A stretch of DNA of 64,000 nucleotides from Bacteroidota bacterium (GCA_018267545.1 JAFDYG010000477.1:1-64000); one strand, 5' to 3'; numbered from the stretch's first letter, positions 42,114 through 52,771 are shown. A program made the numbers and translations. Notes: a model not told the origin generated them from the sequence alone.

Positions 42114-44090
42114 ATGACAAGACTTATTCTCTGCTTTCTCCTTCTCTGTATAGAAGCCGCATCAGCACAAAAATCACGCTGGAACCTTTCATCCGACGGC
42201 GGCATCCGCTGGAGCACTACCCCAAAAACCATCCCCCACACCGACCACATCGAAATGGCCGGTAAAACCATCGCCGCCATCATCACCTACGGCGTCGACA
42301 ACAATAACCACCTCATCCTCCAGCAACACCTCGTCTTCCCCAACCTTCGCACCCTCCCCAACAATACCCACGCCAGCTACACCACCCACCTCACCGACCA
42401 CATCGCCGACTCCATCACCATCGACGGCCAACCCCTCATCGAATACCCCGACGCATTCTACATCCGCGGCCTCCTTCAAATAAACAGCCATACGCAGACA
42501 ACCCTCATCATAAAAAGAACTATCTTCCCCTCCACAGACAAACGAGCCTACCTCGAAGATTACCTGCTCACCAACAAAGGAACCACCCCACTACACCTCC
42601 ACCTGCCCGTAATCACGAAAGACAGCACAACCTCCCCCGATCGCCAAATACAAGGCCCCTTCATCATCTCCCGCCGAACCTGCGACGGCGGCGACTTCAT
42701 CCTCCAGCCCGGCCATAGCCTTTCTTTCTCCTACGCCCTCTCCGTCAGAAAAGCATCCGAAAACGACTACCGATTCTCGACAAACTACGAGCTGCAAAAA
42801 CGAATATCCCTCGTCGACAACATCTTCCAATCCCTCGTCCTCAAAACACCCAACGACACCATCAACCGCCTCTTCGACTTCGCCAAGCTCCGCGCGACGG
42901 AAAGCATCTACGATACCAAATCCGGCCTCATGCACGGCCCCGGCGGCGGCGCCTACTACGCCGCCATCTGGGCCAACGACCAGGCCGAATACGCCAACCC
43001 CTTCTTCCCCTTCCTCGGCAAAGCCTCCGGCAACGAATCCGCCCAAAACGCCTTCCGCCTCTTCGCATCCTACATGAACCCGAAATATCTCCCCATCCCA
43101 AGCTCCATCATCGCCGAAGGCGACTCCATCTGGAACGGCGCCGGTGACCGCGGCGACCAGGCCATGATCGCCTACGGTGCAACCCGCTTCGCCCTCGCTT
43201 ACGGAGATACCATCCAGGCCCGAAAGCTCTGGCCCCTGATCGACTGGTGCCTCGAATACCTGCGCAGAAAACAAAATAAAGAAGGTGTAATCGCCAGCGA
43301 CGCGGACGAGCTCGAAGGACGCTTCCCCGCCGGCAAGATCAACCTCTCCACAAACGTCCTTGCCTACGGCGGATTCCTCTACGCATCCCGTCTTTCGCTT
43401 GCCCTCGGTGACGCCGCCGCCGCTTCCCGGCTCGCCGCCGAAGCCACCCGCTTAAAAGAAAATATCGGTACCTACTTCGGCGCCCGCATCAGCGGATTCG
43501 ATACTTATCGATACTATGACGGCAATACGGTCCTGCGTTCATGGATCTGCCTGCCGCTCGTAATGGGCATCTTCGACCGGGCCCCCCAAACCATAAAGGC
43601 GCTGCTTTCTCCCTACCTCTGGACCCAAAACGGCATCCTCACCCAGGCCGGCGACACGACTTTCTGGGACCGCGCCACCCTGTACGCCTTCCGCGGCCTC
43701 TTCTACGCCGGAGCCACAGATACCTGTAACAGCTACTTTTCTCACTACTCCCGTACCCGCCTGCTCGGTGAGCACGTTCCTTATCCGGTCGAAGCCTGGC
43801 CCGAAGGCAACCAGCGCCACCTCTCAGCAGAAAGCGCGCTCTACTGCCGCGTCATCACCGAAGGCCTCTTCGGCATCGACCCCATCGGCTTCAACCAGTT
43901 CTCCCTCATGCCCCGCCTGCCGGCCGGATGGCCATCGATGTCCCTCGAACACATGAAAGCCTTCGGCGGAGACTGGAATATCCACGTCCGCGGCAGACAC
44001 GTCACCGTAACAAAAAATGGAAAGCTCGTAAAGGACTTGCAGTGGGACGGCATCCATCCCATAATGATCGCGCCGCGCCGCCCGCACTAA
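42114..44090 (+). CDS. Six-hairpin (alpha/alpha)6 glycosidase-like protein, family not assigned
   Basis: A 658-residue secreted protein (signal LLLCIEAASAQ). An N-terminal beta-sandwich (about 20-235) is followed by an (alpha/alpha)6 barrel (about 240-570) and a short C-terminal beta domain ending in a GH78-like pattern (FSLMPRLPAGWPSMSLEHMKAFGG). Barrel motifs include YYAAIWANDQAEYANPFFPFLG, IWNGAGDRGDQAMIAYG and EAWPEGNQRHLSAESALYCR, with acidic residues at the ends of the helices as expected for an inverting enzyme. This architecture is shared by clan-L-like families such as GH78 and GH95, but I cannot place it in one. It sits at the 3' end of the xylan region, so a side-chain sugar is plausible. 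Confidence 0.68.
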   Translation: MTRLILCFLLLCIEAASAQKSRWNLSSDGGIRWSTTPKTIPHTDHIEMAGKTIAAIITYGVDNNNHLILQQHLVFPNLRTLPNNTHASYTTHLTDHIADSITIDGQPLIEYPDAFYIRGLLQINSHTQTTLIIKRTIFPSTDKRAYLEDYLLTNKGTTPLHLHLPVITKDSTTSPDRQIQGPFIISRRTCDGGDFILQPGHSLSFSYALSVRKASENDYRFSTNYELQKRISLVDNIFQSLVLKTPNDTINRLFDFAKLRATESIYDTKSGLMHGPGGGAYYAAIWANDQAEYANPFFPFLGKASGNESAQNAFRLFASYMNPKYLPIPSSIIAEGDSIWNGAGDRGDQAMIAYGATRFALAYGDTIQARKLWPLIDWCLEYLRRKQNKEGVIASDADELEGRFPAGKINLSTNVLAYGGFLYASRLSLALGDAAAASRLAAEATRLKENIGTYFGARISGFDTYRYYDGNTVLRSWICLPLVMGIFDRAPQTIKALLSPYLWTQNGILTQAGDTTFWDRATLYAFRGLFYAGATDTCNSYFSHYSRTRLLGEHVPYPVEAWPEGNQRHLSAESALYCRVITEGLFGIDPIGFNQFSLMPRLPAGWPSMSLEHMKAFGGDWNIHVRGRHVTVTKNGKLVKDLQWDGIHPIMIAPRRPH

Positions 44091-44109
44091 CCGCGCCCCG
44101 GCGCATCCG

Positions 44110-47100
44110 CTATCCAATCCTCTCCCCCGCATACTCCGTAGGAGAAATTCCAAACTGCTTCATAAAATCCCTGCTGAAATTGGCGGCGAGACTATACCCG
44201 ACCATCCCCGCGACCTCATATATTTTGTACTGCTTGGACCCCAGCAATTCCGCCGCCTTCTTTAACCGCGTAATCTTGATCAGATCATTCGGCGACAGAT
44301 TCGACAACCCCTTGATCTTCCTGTACAACGTAGGCCTGCTCATATTCATCTCCCTCGCCAGCAAATCTACATTCAGCTCCGCACTCGCCAGATTACCCTG
44401 GATGATCTCGCTGATCGTCGTCAAGAACCGCTCGTCCGCCTTCGAATAAGCCATCGTCTTGATATTCACCAACGGCGAATTGGCAAAATGCTCCTTGATC
44501 TTATTCCGGTTATTCAGCAAACTCTTGATCTGCGCAAGCAGGTACTGCTGCGAAAACGGCTTCTCGATATACGCATCCGCCCCCATCTCCAGTCCCTCGA
44601 TCTTCGACTGCAACGAATTCTTCGCCGTCAGCAAAATCACCGGAATATGACTATACTCGACATTCGACTTCACTTCTTTACATAGACTATATCCATCCAT
44701 GACCGGCATCATCACATCACTGATGATCAGCTGCACATGCTCCGTCTCGATCTTCTTCAACGCTTCTACTCCATTTCGCGCCTTCAGGATCGAATACTCC
44801 CCCTTCAATTCCCCCGCAACAAAATCCAATATCTCCTGGTTATCCTCCACTAATAAAACCATCTGCCGGTGATCACCCTCTTCCGTCATCTCCTCCCGGA
44901 CCGGCGCCGCAACCACCTCCTCCTTGTATAGCTCGAACTCCGTCTCCTGGTGAATCGGCAAAGTAACAGTAAACGAATTTTGTGCCTCATCCGCATCCAC
45001 CGAAAGCGTCCCCTTGTGCAATTGCGCCAGCGATAACGACAACGCCAGTCCAATCCCCGTCCCCGGCTCCTTCTGCGTCTCCTTCAGCCGGAAAAAGGGC
45101 TCAAAGATTCTTTCCCGCATCTCCCTGGGGATAATCCGCCCGTCATTGCTCACCCGGATCGAAAAGAACTCATCCTCGCTGCTAAACGGCAAGATCTTGA
45201 TCTTTACCGCCTGCTCTCCATATTTTATCGCATTGCTGAGCAGATTGCTGATGATCTTTCGCACCGCCTCCGGGTCGATATACGCCTGAAAATGCATCCT
45301 CGGCATCTCTAACCTGAATTGCATTCCCTTCTGTTCCGCAGCAGGTTTGAAGGCGGTATAAACTTCCTCGACCAAACCGGAAACGTCCGTCTTTACATAG
45401 CTCAGGCTGAGACTGTTGTTTTCGATCTTCCGGAAATCCAACAGCTGATTCGTCAGATCGATCAGCCTGTCCGTATTTTTTTCCATAATAGCTAGATTTC
45501 TTTTCGCCTCATCCGTCTGAGGCATGGATAGTATTTTTTCAAGCGGCAGCTTTATCAGCGTCAGCGGAGTCCGTATCTCGTGCGCGACGTTCGTAAAAAA
45601 CTCGATCTTGGCATGATAGATTTCTTTCGCCTTTTCATTCTCTAGCAGCTCGATCTTACGTTGATTCCGTAGCTGTACCTGCCGGTGATAGCTTCGGATT
45701 AGGTACCAAACGACCCAACCCAAAAACAAGACATAAATGCCATAAGCCACGGGACTCTTCCAAAAAGGAGGGCGTATGACGATCCGAAGAGAACCAGGAT
45801 TCTCCGACCAGATGCCATTGCTGTTCATCGCCTTTACCAATAACCGGTAGTCTCCCGGCGGCAGGTTGGTAAAATAAATTTTTCGATTACTTTTCAGGTA
45901 CGTCCAGTCATTTTCCAGCCCATCCAGCTTATAAGCATACTGCGTCATCTCCGGCGCCGTAAAAGAGATGGCCGAAAAATCGATACTGATCGAAGACTGG
46001 TTATAGGCAAGACTAATCTTCTCCGTATACGTGATCGAATGCTCGAGCGGACCCGCATCCGTCGTAATGGGCAGCTCCGTATTGTTGACCTGGAACCCCG
46101 TCAGAAACACCGGCGGATTGAACGCATTCTTCCGGATAGCCGCCGGATTGAATCGTATCATCCCTTTTACACTCCCGAAATACATATTGCCCGCCTCATC
46201 CTTAAAGGCCGAGCTATAGTTGAACTGATCGCTCAGCAGCCCGTTCGACTTCGTATACACCCGAATCGCTCCCGTCTTCCTGTTCAGATTGACCAAACCC
46301 TTCGACGTGCTTACCCAAATATCGCCCCTGTCGTCCTCCAGAACCTTATAAGTAACATTACCCGGCAACCCATTCAAAGTAGTATATTTCCTGACGCTTC
46401 CCTTTGCCGGGTCATAACAGCAAAGCCCATTTTCAGACGTTATCCAGAAAAGACCCCTGCTGTCCTCGAAGATGCCATTGATCCGGTCGCTCGTCAGTCC
46501 CCGGTCTTCATCATCGGTCTTTCTTAAATTGACCACAGACCCCCCAGCGCTCCTATAAAAAACCCCCTCCCGAAACGTCCCCACCCAAATTCCCCCCTTG
46601 CTATCGGGATAGATAGCGGTGACAAAATCATGCGCAGGCACCCAGTTCGCCAGCTCGAAATGATCCGCCCCCTCATTATAAGAATAAAGTCCCGCCGAAG
46701 TACCGGCAAGAACGATACCCTCCCTCGTCTTCGCCAGGGAATAAATAAATTCGTTGCTAAACCCATACTTCCCTCCCGAACCGGAATAATGCTTCACGAC
46801 CGTCCCGCTCGGGATATCCATCACATCCAGCCCGTGTAAAAAGCTGCCTATCCAAAGCCTGTCCCCATCCGGCAGCAGCGCATGTATATTGTAATAGGCA
46901 ATACTCCCTTTCTGACCCGTCGGCACAAAATGATGAAATAACCCCGTCCCCGCGTCGATCTTATTCAATCCCGCATCCTCCGTACCTATCCATAAATTAT
47001 TATACCGGTCCTTACAGATCTCCCTCACCGCATTTCCGCTCAGTGAATTTTCCCCCTTGCCCGGGAAAAATTTATCGAACTCGACCAGGCTGTTGGCGAA

Positions 47101-48075
47101 ATAATTGACGCCGCCAAAATAAGTGCCGGCCCAGATTCCCCCCTCCTTATCCCTGCACAGACAATACACCGCATTGTCCGAAATAGAATAAGGGTCGTTA
47201 TATTGCTTTTTAAGATTCACCACACCCAAACCCCTGTCATAAATAAAAATACCCGACTCCGAAGCAACCCAAACCTTATTCGGAGAAACCTGCAAAATAT
47301 TCCGGACGAAGATCTCTGGATTGTCCCGGTCATTGTCGATCAAACCCGAACACTCTCCCTTCCGATAATCGAACAGCTTTAGCCCGTGATGCAAAGTTCC
47401 GACCAGGATACTATCCCCACCCGTACAATAAATCGTATTCAGCTCATGCGCAGGAAAACCCTGTGAACAGCCAGACGGAAGAATATGGATAAGAAAACTA
47501 TCCGCCGACGGCACAAATTCCCGAATACTATTGTCCACCGCAGAAACGAAAACCTTCCCGGAACCATCGATGCTAATAGAAGTCGGCTCGAAATGATACT
47601 TCGAAGAATAATTTACTACCTGCCCCGTCCGCATATCATACCGCATCAGCTCCGGAATATTGATAATCCAAAGATTCCCTTTCCTATCGGACTTTATATC
47701 GCTTACGTCTCCGCTGATGATATCCCCCTTTAACGGAGTGAAGGTCTCCGTTATCTTATCATATCCAAAAAGACCTTTCTCCGTCCCAGCCCACAACATC
47801 CCCCGCTCATCCTCATAAAGACTCTCGATGAAATTGGTGCCGATACTCTTCGAATCACCCGGTATCATATAAAACGTCTTGAAGGAATACCCGTCGAACC
47901 GGTTCAGCCCGTCCTTCGTACCGAACCACATAAAGCCTTTATTATCCTGTACGCTGCAAATAACCGTGTTGTTGGAGAGGCCCTGTTCCACCTGGTAATG
48001 CCTGAAATTAAAACGCTGCGCCGCGGCATGCAGCATAGATCCAGCAAGCAATATGATAAGAGATAGGTGTTTCAA
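44110..48075 (-). CDS. Hybrid two-component system regulator (HTCS) of the second locus
   Basis: A 1321-residue regulator with the same layout as the first HTCS: signal peptide (HAAAQ), periplasmic propeller repeats (NKGFMWFGTKDGLNRFDGY and similar), Y_Y_Y domain about 700-765, a membrane helix about 775-795 (IYVLFLGWVVWYLI), a kinase domain with His832 (VAHEIRTP) and GTGIGLALSLSLAQLHKG, a receiver domain with Asp1120 (SDVMMPVMDG), and a C-terminal AraC-type domain. It is divergent from the SusC gene at 48174, so it probably controls that locus. Direct TGATAC repeats in the intergenic space are candidate sites. Its dimerisation hairpin is of normal length, unlike the first HTCS. Confidence 0.93.
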   Translation of the reverse strand: MKHLSLIILLAGSMLHAAAQRFNFRHYQVEQGLSNNTVICSVQDNKGFMWFGTKDGLNRFDGYSFKTFYMIPGDSKSIGTNFIESLYEDERGMLWAGTEKGLFGYDKITETFTPLKGDIISGDVSDIKSDRKGNLWIINIPELMRYDMRTGQVVNYSSKYHFEPTSISIDGSGKVFVSAVDNSIREFVPSADSFLIHILPSGCSQGFPAHELNTIYCTGGDSILVGTLHHGLKLFDYRKGECSGLIDNDRDNPEIFVRNILQVSPNKVWVASESGIFIYDRGLGVVNLKKQYNDPYSISDNAVYCLCRDKEGGIWAGTYFGGVNYFANSLVEFDKFFPGKGENSLSGNAVREICKDRYNNLWIGTEDAGLNKIDAGTGLFHHFVPTGQKGSIAYYNIHALLPDGDRLWIGSFLHGLDVMDIPSGTVVKHYSGSGGKYGFSNEFIYSLAKTREGIVLAGTSAGLYSYNEGADHFELANWVPAHDFVTAIYPDSKGGIWVGTFREGVFYRSAGGSVVNLRKTDDEDRGLTSDRINGIFEDSRGLFWITSENGLCCYDPAKGSVRKYTTLNGLPGNVTYKVLEDDRGDIWVSTSKGLVNLNRKTGAIRVYTKSNGLLSDQFNYSSAFKDEAGNMYFGSVKGMIRFNPAAIRKNAFNPPVFLTGFQVNNTELPITTDAGPLEHSITYTEKISLAYNQSSISIDFSAISFTAPEMTQYAYKLDGLENDWTYLKSNRKIYFTNLPPGDYRLLVKAMNSNGIWSENPGSLRIVIRPPFWKSPVAYGIYVLFLGWVVWYLIRSYHRQVQLRNQRKIELLENEKAKEIYHAKIEFFTNVAHEIRTPLTLIKLPLEKILSMPQTDEAKRNLAIMEKNTDRLIDLTNQLLDFRKIENNSLSLSYVKTDVSGLVEEVYTAFKPAAEQKGMQFRLEMPRMHFQAYIDPEAVRKIISNLLSNAIKYGEQAVKIKILPFSSEDEFFSIRVSNDGRIIPREMRERIFEPFFRLKETQKEPGTGIGLALSLSLAQLHKGTLSVDADEAQNSFTVTLPIHQETEFELYKEEVVAAPVREEMTEEGDHRQMVLLVEDNQEILDFVAGELKGEYSILKARNGVEALKKIETEHVQLIISDVMMPVMDGYSLCKEVKSNVEYSHIPVILLTAKNSLQSKIEGLEMGADAYIEKPFSQQYLLAQIKSLLNNRNKIKEHFANSPLVNIKTMAYSKADERFLTTISEIIQGNLASAELNVDLLAREMNMSRPTLYRKIKGLSNLSPNDLIKITRLKKAAELLGSKQYKIYEVAGMVGYSLAANFSRDFMKQFGISPTEYAGERIG

Positions 48076-48084
48076 CTAGACGGG

Positions 48085-48121
48085 TGATACGATTTGATAC
48101 TATTTTGAACAGAACTGATAT
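48085..48121. promoter_or_regulatory. Helically phased TGATAC direct repeats between HTCS and SusC
   Basis: TGATAC occurs at 48085-48090 and 48095-48100, and TGATAT at 48116-48121. Starts are 10 and 21 bases apart, so the copies face the same side of the helix. They lie in the 98-base divergent gap of the second polysaccharide locus and could bind the AraC-type domain of the HTCS. Confidence 0.45.
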
Positions 48122-48173
48122 TTTGGTTTTTAAAATTAGTCATTTACTTGCACCTTACAAAAGATATGCTGCC

Positions 48174-51100
48174 ATGCCTTCACCAAAACGTCTACTCAAC
48201 TGTTTTTGCCAAACCCTCTTTTTATTCATCGTGCTGCTTTTCTCTTCTCTCCTCGCACACGCACAGCAACCCGTTAAAGGTACTCTCCGGTCTCCGAATG
48301 GAGAACCCCTCGTCGGCGCCACTGTTACCGTGAAAGGAACGAACAAATCCGTTACGACAAACGAGAAAGGAGAATTCACCATCGATGCGCCTGAAGGAAG
48401 CACACTCGTCTTCTCTTACATCGGCTTCCTTGACAAAGAAGCAAAAGCCAAATCGACCCCTATCAACGAAATCCTCAGTCCCAACGACGGAACGCTTAAC
48501 GACGCCGTCGTCATCGGCTACCAAACGGTCCGGAAAAAAGACCTCACCGGGGCCGTCTCCATTGTCGACATCAACGCCTCGAAAAAGCTCACCGCCACTA
48601 CCGTCGGTGAATCCTTACAGGGGCTCGCAGCCGGCGTCACCGTAAGAAACACCGGCCAGCCCGGCGGCGAAGCTGCCGTGGAAATCCGCGGTATCGGAAG
48701 CCTCCTGAGCAATAATCCCTTTTATGTCATCGACGGTCTTCCCGCTACCAACGCCAACCGAGACTTCAACGCGAACGATATCGAAAGCGTACAAATTCTA
48801 AAAGACGCCTCCGCGGCCGCCATCTACGGCGCACGTGCCGCCAATGGCGTTATCATCATCACCACCAAAAGAGGCAAGGACGGCCCGCTGAAAGTCGGCT
48901 TCTCCGCAAAATATGGTATCCAGCAGGTCCCGAAAAAATGGAACCTCATGGACGCTACCCAATTTGCCGCGACCAATAAGCTCGCGTATCAAAACGGCGG
49001 CGTCACCCCGATGGCCAGCGTATCCACCGCCTTCAACCCCGCCATCAACACCGACTGGCAGGACGCCATCACCCGCACCGGAGCCATACAGGACTACGAC
49101 CTCAGCTTCTCCGGAGGAAGCAAGACCAGCTCTTACTTCATATCAGGGAACTATTTCAAATCGCTGGGCACCGTCATCAACAACGACTACGACCGCGTAT
49201 CGCTCCGCGTAAACAGCGAAGGCCGAAAGGGCATCTTCAAAATAGGGGAGAACCTTGGCATCTATAGCTCGCACGAAGACCCCGTCGAAGGCACACCCTT
49301 TATCGACATGGTTCGCATGCTCCCCGTCATTCCCATAAAAGACCCCGCTAACCCCGGCGGATATGGATACGGCAGCGACAAAGCCGTTACCTTCGGCACC
49401 AATCCCGTCGCCATCAACAACCTCCGGCAGACCGACTACTCGAACGTCCGTCTCCGCGGCAATACCTACGCCGAGATAGAGCCTTTCAAATGGATCAAAT
49501 ACCGCTTCAACCTTGGTCTCGAAACCAGCTTCGACCACTCCAAGGTCTTCCGCAAAGACGGCAACTGGACCTACAACCAGGCCACCGAACAACCCTTCCT
49601 CAATGAAAGCCGCGCACAAAGCCTGCACCTGCTCACCGAACATACCCTCAACCTCAACTACGCCGTAAAAAAGCATCGAATCGACGGCGTGGCTGGCTTC
49701 AGCTATGAAAAGGATCGGTATGAACAAATGGGCGCCACCAAAACAGGCTATACCCTCCAGGCCGACGGCTCCTACTTCCAGGTCCTCGACCAGGGAGCCA
49801 ACAACTCTTTCATCGGAGGCTATACGAACAAATGGTCCGCGTATTCCGCCTTCGGCCGCGTCAACTATAACTATGACGACCGATACCTCCTTTCAGGAAC
49901 CTTCAGAAGAGACGCCGACTCGAGATTCGGACCCAATAACAAAGTCGCCTACTTCCCGTCCTACTCAGCCGCATGGAGAATCAGCAACGAATCCTTCTTC
50001 CACCTGGGCTGGGTAAACGACTTGAAAATAAGAGGCTCCTACGGAACCCTTGGGAACATCACCATCGGCCCCTGGCAATACCTCGGCATCATCAACCCCA
50101 ACCCGAGATACGTATTCGGAGACAACAATCCCGTACAAGGTTCGACCCAAACGAATCTCTCCAATCCCGACCTGAAATGGGAATCTAAAAAGGTGACCAA
50201 TATCGGTATCGACTTTACCCTCCTCGACAACAGAATCTCCGGTAATATCGACTACTACAAATCGAAATCCAAAGACGTCCTCACCTATGACGTTCCCTTC
50301 CCCTGGTACCTCGGAGGCTCCGGCAATCCCCCGGTAAACGCCGCGTCCCTGCAAAACACCGGCGTCGAGCTCAGCATCAACTATAAAAACAACCAGCACA
50401 AATTCAAATACGACATCGGACTGAACGTAACGACGATAAAAAATAAAATCCTTGCCCTCGGCAACCTGGGCGTCGGCAGAACCTACGTGCAGACAGGCCT
50501 TACCCGCACCGAAGTCGGCCGCTCACTGGGCGAATTCTATGGCTACAAAACCGCAGGCATCTTCCAATCCGCATCCGAAGTCGCCTCCAGCGACCAGCCC
50601 TACGCCCAACCCGGTGATATCCGCTTCGTCAGCAATAAAAAGGATGGGGACCTCACCGCCGACGACCGCCAATACCTCGGAAGTCCCTGGCCCAAACTGG
50701 AAACCGGCCTCAACTTCAACGCCTCCTACAAAGGCTTCGACGCTTCGATTCAGCTCTATGGACTCTTTGGCCGGAAGATTTATAACACGATCTACAGCAT
50801 CATCGACCGCGTCGTCGACAACTCCAACTACCGGACCAATATCAACCCCTGGACCCCGTCCAATACCAATACGAACTTCCCAAGACTCGTCTACGGCTCG
50901 GCCCGGTCGGTTAGCGAAAACAGCCGCGGAGACGACGACCGCTGGCTAGAAAACGGATCTTTCGTGAAGGTTCGCAACGTCCAGGTCGCCTACAACGTAC
51001 CCGCCGGAATGCTCAAGCGTATCGGCTTCGCCAACGCCCGGATTTATATCAGCGGACAAAATCTCCTAACCTTCACCGGCTCCAACGTTATCGACCCCGA

Positions 51101-51194
51101 CATCGTGGGCAACAACTTCTTCGAAAGAGGCGTCGTAGGCGGCGGATACCCCTCTTCGCGAATCTTCACCGCAGGCATCCAGTGCGGCTTCTAA
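48174..51194 (+). CDS. susC: SusC/RagA family TonB-linked transporter (second locus)
   Basis: A 1006-residue outer-membrane importer. Signal peptide (FLFIVLLFSSLLAHAQ), CarboxypepD_reg-like domain about 33-110 (VKGTLRSPNGEPLVGATVTV), plug domain with RNTGQPGGEAAVEIRGIG, NDIESVQILKDASAAAIYG and NGVIIITTKRG, then the barrel ending QCGF. It pairs with the SusD gene 26 bases downstream. I chose ATG 48174 because the open frame back to 48084 adds 30 hydrophilic residues before the signal peptide and would occupy most of the divergent promoter. Confidence 0.95.
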   Translation: MPSPKRLLNCFCQTLFLFIVLLFSSLLAHAQQPVKGTLRSPNGEPLVGATVTVKGTNKSVTTNEKGEFTIDAPEGSTLVFSYIGFLDKEAKAKSTPINEILSPNDGTLNDAVVIGYQTVRKKDLTGAVSIVDINASKKLTATTVGESLQGLAAGVTVRNTGQPGGEAAVEIRGIGSLLSNNPFYVIDGLPATNANRDFNANDIESVQILKDASAAAIYGARAANGVIIITTKRGKDGPLKVGFSAKYGIQQVPKKWNLMDATQFAATNKLAYQNGGVTPMASVSTAFNPAINTDWQDAITRTGAIQDYDLSFSGGSKTSSYFISGNYFKSLGTVINNDYDRVSLRVNSEGRKGIFKIGENLGIYSSHEDPVEGTPFIDMVRMLPVIPIKDPANPGGYGYGSDKAVTFGTNPVAINNLRQTDYSNVRLRGNTYAEIEPFKWIKYRFNLGLETSFDHSKVFRKDGNWTYNQATEQPFLNESRAQSLHLLTEHTLNLNYAVKKHRIDGVAGFSYEKDRYEQMGATKTGYTLQADGSYFQVLDQGANNSFIGGYTNKWSAYSAFGRVNYNYDDRYLLSGTFRRDADSRFGPNNKVAYFPSYSAAWRISNESFFHLGWVNDLKIRGSYGTLGNITIGPWQYLGIINPNPRYVFGDNNPVQGSTQTNLSNPDLKWESKKVTNIGIDFTLLDNRISGNIDYYKSKSKDVLTYDVPFPWYLGGSGNPPVNAASLQNTGVELSINYKNNQHKFKYDIGLNVTTIKNKILALGNLGVGRTYVQTGLTRTEVGRSLGEFYGYKTAGIFQSASEVASSDQPYAQPGDIRFVSNKKDGDLTADDRQYLGSPWPKLETGLNFNASYKGFDASIQLYGLFGRKIYNTIYSIIDRVVDNSNYRTNINPWTPSNTNTNFPRLVYGSARSVSENSRGDDDRWLENGSFVKVRNVQVAYNVPAGMLKRIGFANARIYISGQNLLTFTGSNVIDPDIVGNNFFERGVVGGGYPSSRIFTAGIQCGF

Positions 51195-51220
51195 AATTCC
51201 TAACGATTTAAAAATTGGTC

Positions 51221-52771
51221 ATGAAAAGCAAACCCTCTATAATAATACTTCTCTCAGCCTTCGCAACCATCGGCATCTCCTGCAACAAACAGCTGGAGAT
51301 CTCCAATCCCAACGCCCAGCTCGTCGACGCCTTCTGGACTACAAAGGACAATGCCCTAAAAGGAGTCACAGCCGCCTATACCCAGCTGGTCAAACCCGGC
51401 GCGATGGCCCGCTGGATCTTCTTCGACCTCGACCTCCGCTCCGACGAAGGGACCAGCAACAGCCCCTGGATCGACCTGCAGAACTGGCAGAAATTTATCA
51501 TGCCCGACTACAACTTCGCGCCCTGCTCCCAATCGGTATGGCAGGACCACTACCAGGGCATCTATCGCTGCAACCAGGCCATCACCAATATTCCCAAAAT
51601 CGAGATGGACGCCAACCTGAAAAAAAGACTCATCGGCGAAGCCAAATTCCTGCGCGCCTTTTATTATTACAATCTCGTGATCCTATGGGGAAACGTCCCG
51701 ATCATCCTTGAACCCAACCAGGTCACGGCCGAAGTCAAATACACGACCGAAACGCAGGTATGGGCGCAAATCCAGGTCGACCTCAACGACGCGATTGCCG
51801 CCCTCCCCGAGAGCTATGACAACACGCTGAACAACGAAATCGGACGACCCACCAAGGGTTCCGCCTATGGCCTCCTGGGTAAGTCCCTCCTTCAGCAAAA
51901 GAAATACGACGAAGCCAAAACTGCACTCGACTGGCTCGTTACCGGCCCCGGCGCATCCCGCTACGGCCTCGTTCCCAACTACGCGGACAACTTCAAGCAC
52001 ACCACCGAAAACAACCTCGAATCGGTTTTCGAAATACAGTTCTCCGATAAGATCGCCGGACCACCCACAGAAGAGGAAGACTTCTCCGACCGCTCCATCG
52101 GCAACAACAGAGCCCAGTTCTTCGCCCCTCCCGGCGTCGGATGGAGCGACGGCCAGGCCACCCGCTGGCTCGTACACGAATTCCTGAAGGAAAAAACGGC
52201 CGACAACAAAAGAGACCCCCGCCTCCCCGTCACAGTATTATATGATTCTACGGACGAACGTGGCGGCGACTTCACCATCGTCTACAACAAAGGCACATTC
52301 AATCAATTTATCGTCCCCGAAAGAAGAACGCAGTGCTGGTTTCATAAATATCAGAACGACTACTGGCGCGACTTTGAAAACTACTACTCGCCCATCAACA
52401 TCCGCGTCATCCGCTACGCCGACGTCCTGCTCATGTACGCAGAATGCCTCAACGCAACCGGAAAGACTGCCGACGCTTATCAATACGTCGATAAGGTCCG
52501 CCAGCGCTCGAAGATGGCCCGCCTCACCGACGCCAAACCCGGCCTGAACCAGCAACAATTCCTCGACCAGCTCAAGCACGAACGCATCGTCGAGCTGGCA
52601 AGCGAAGAAGTCCGCTTTGCCGACCTGAAGAGATGGGGCGACCTCGGCCCCCAGCTGTCGGCAAACGACCCCGACTTCGCCAATTTTGTAAAGGGTAAAA
52701 ATGAGCTGCTGCCCATACCGCAGCACGAGCTCGATATCAATCCGAATCTAAAACAGAACCCGAATTACTAA
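51221..52771 (+). CDS. susD: SusD/RagB family surface glycan-binding lipoprotein (second locus)
   Basis: A 516-residue lipoprotein (signal FATIGISC, Cys near 21). SusD/RagB features: GEAKFLRAFYYYNLVILWGNVP, the helix AYGLLGKSLLQQKKYDEAK, the block INIRVIRYADVLLMYAECLN, YVDKVRQRS, and LKHERIVELASEEVRFADLKRWG. It ends NPNLKQNPNY, a common C-terminus of this family. ATG 51221 is chosen over an in-frame TTG two codons upstream. The following hydrolase gene begins on the base after the stop codon, so they are tightly coupled. Confidence 0.95.
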   Translation: MKSKPSIIILLSAFATIGISCNKQLEISNPNAQLVDAFWTTKDNALKGVTAAYTQLVKPGAMARWIFFDLDLRSDEGTSNSPWIDLQNWQKFIMPDYNFAPCSQSVWQDHYQGIYRCNQAITNIPKIEMDANLKKRLIGEAKFLRAFYYYNLVILWGNVPIILEPNQVTAEVKYTTETQVWAQIQVDLNDAIAALPESYDNTLNNEIGRPTKGSAYGLLGKSLLQQKKYDEAKTALDWLVTGPGASRYGLVPNYADNFKHTTENNLESVFEIQFSDKIAGPPTEEEDFSDRSIGNNRAQFFAPPGVGWSDGQATRWLVHEFLKEKTADNKRDPRLPVTVLYDSTDERGGDFTIVYNKGTFNQFIVPERRTQCWFHKYQNDYWRDFENYYSPINIRVIRYADVLLMYAECLNATGKTADAYQYVDKVRQRSKMARLTDAKPGLNQQQFLDQLKHERIVELASEEVRFADLKRWGDLGPQLSANDPDFANFVKGKNELLPIPQHELDINPNLKQNPNY

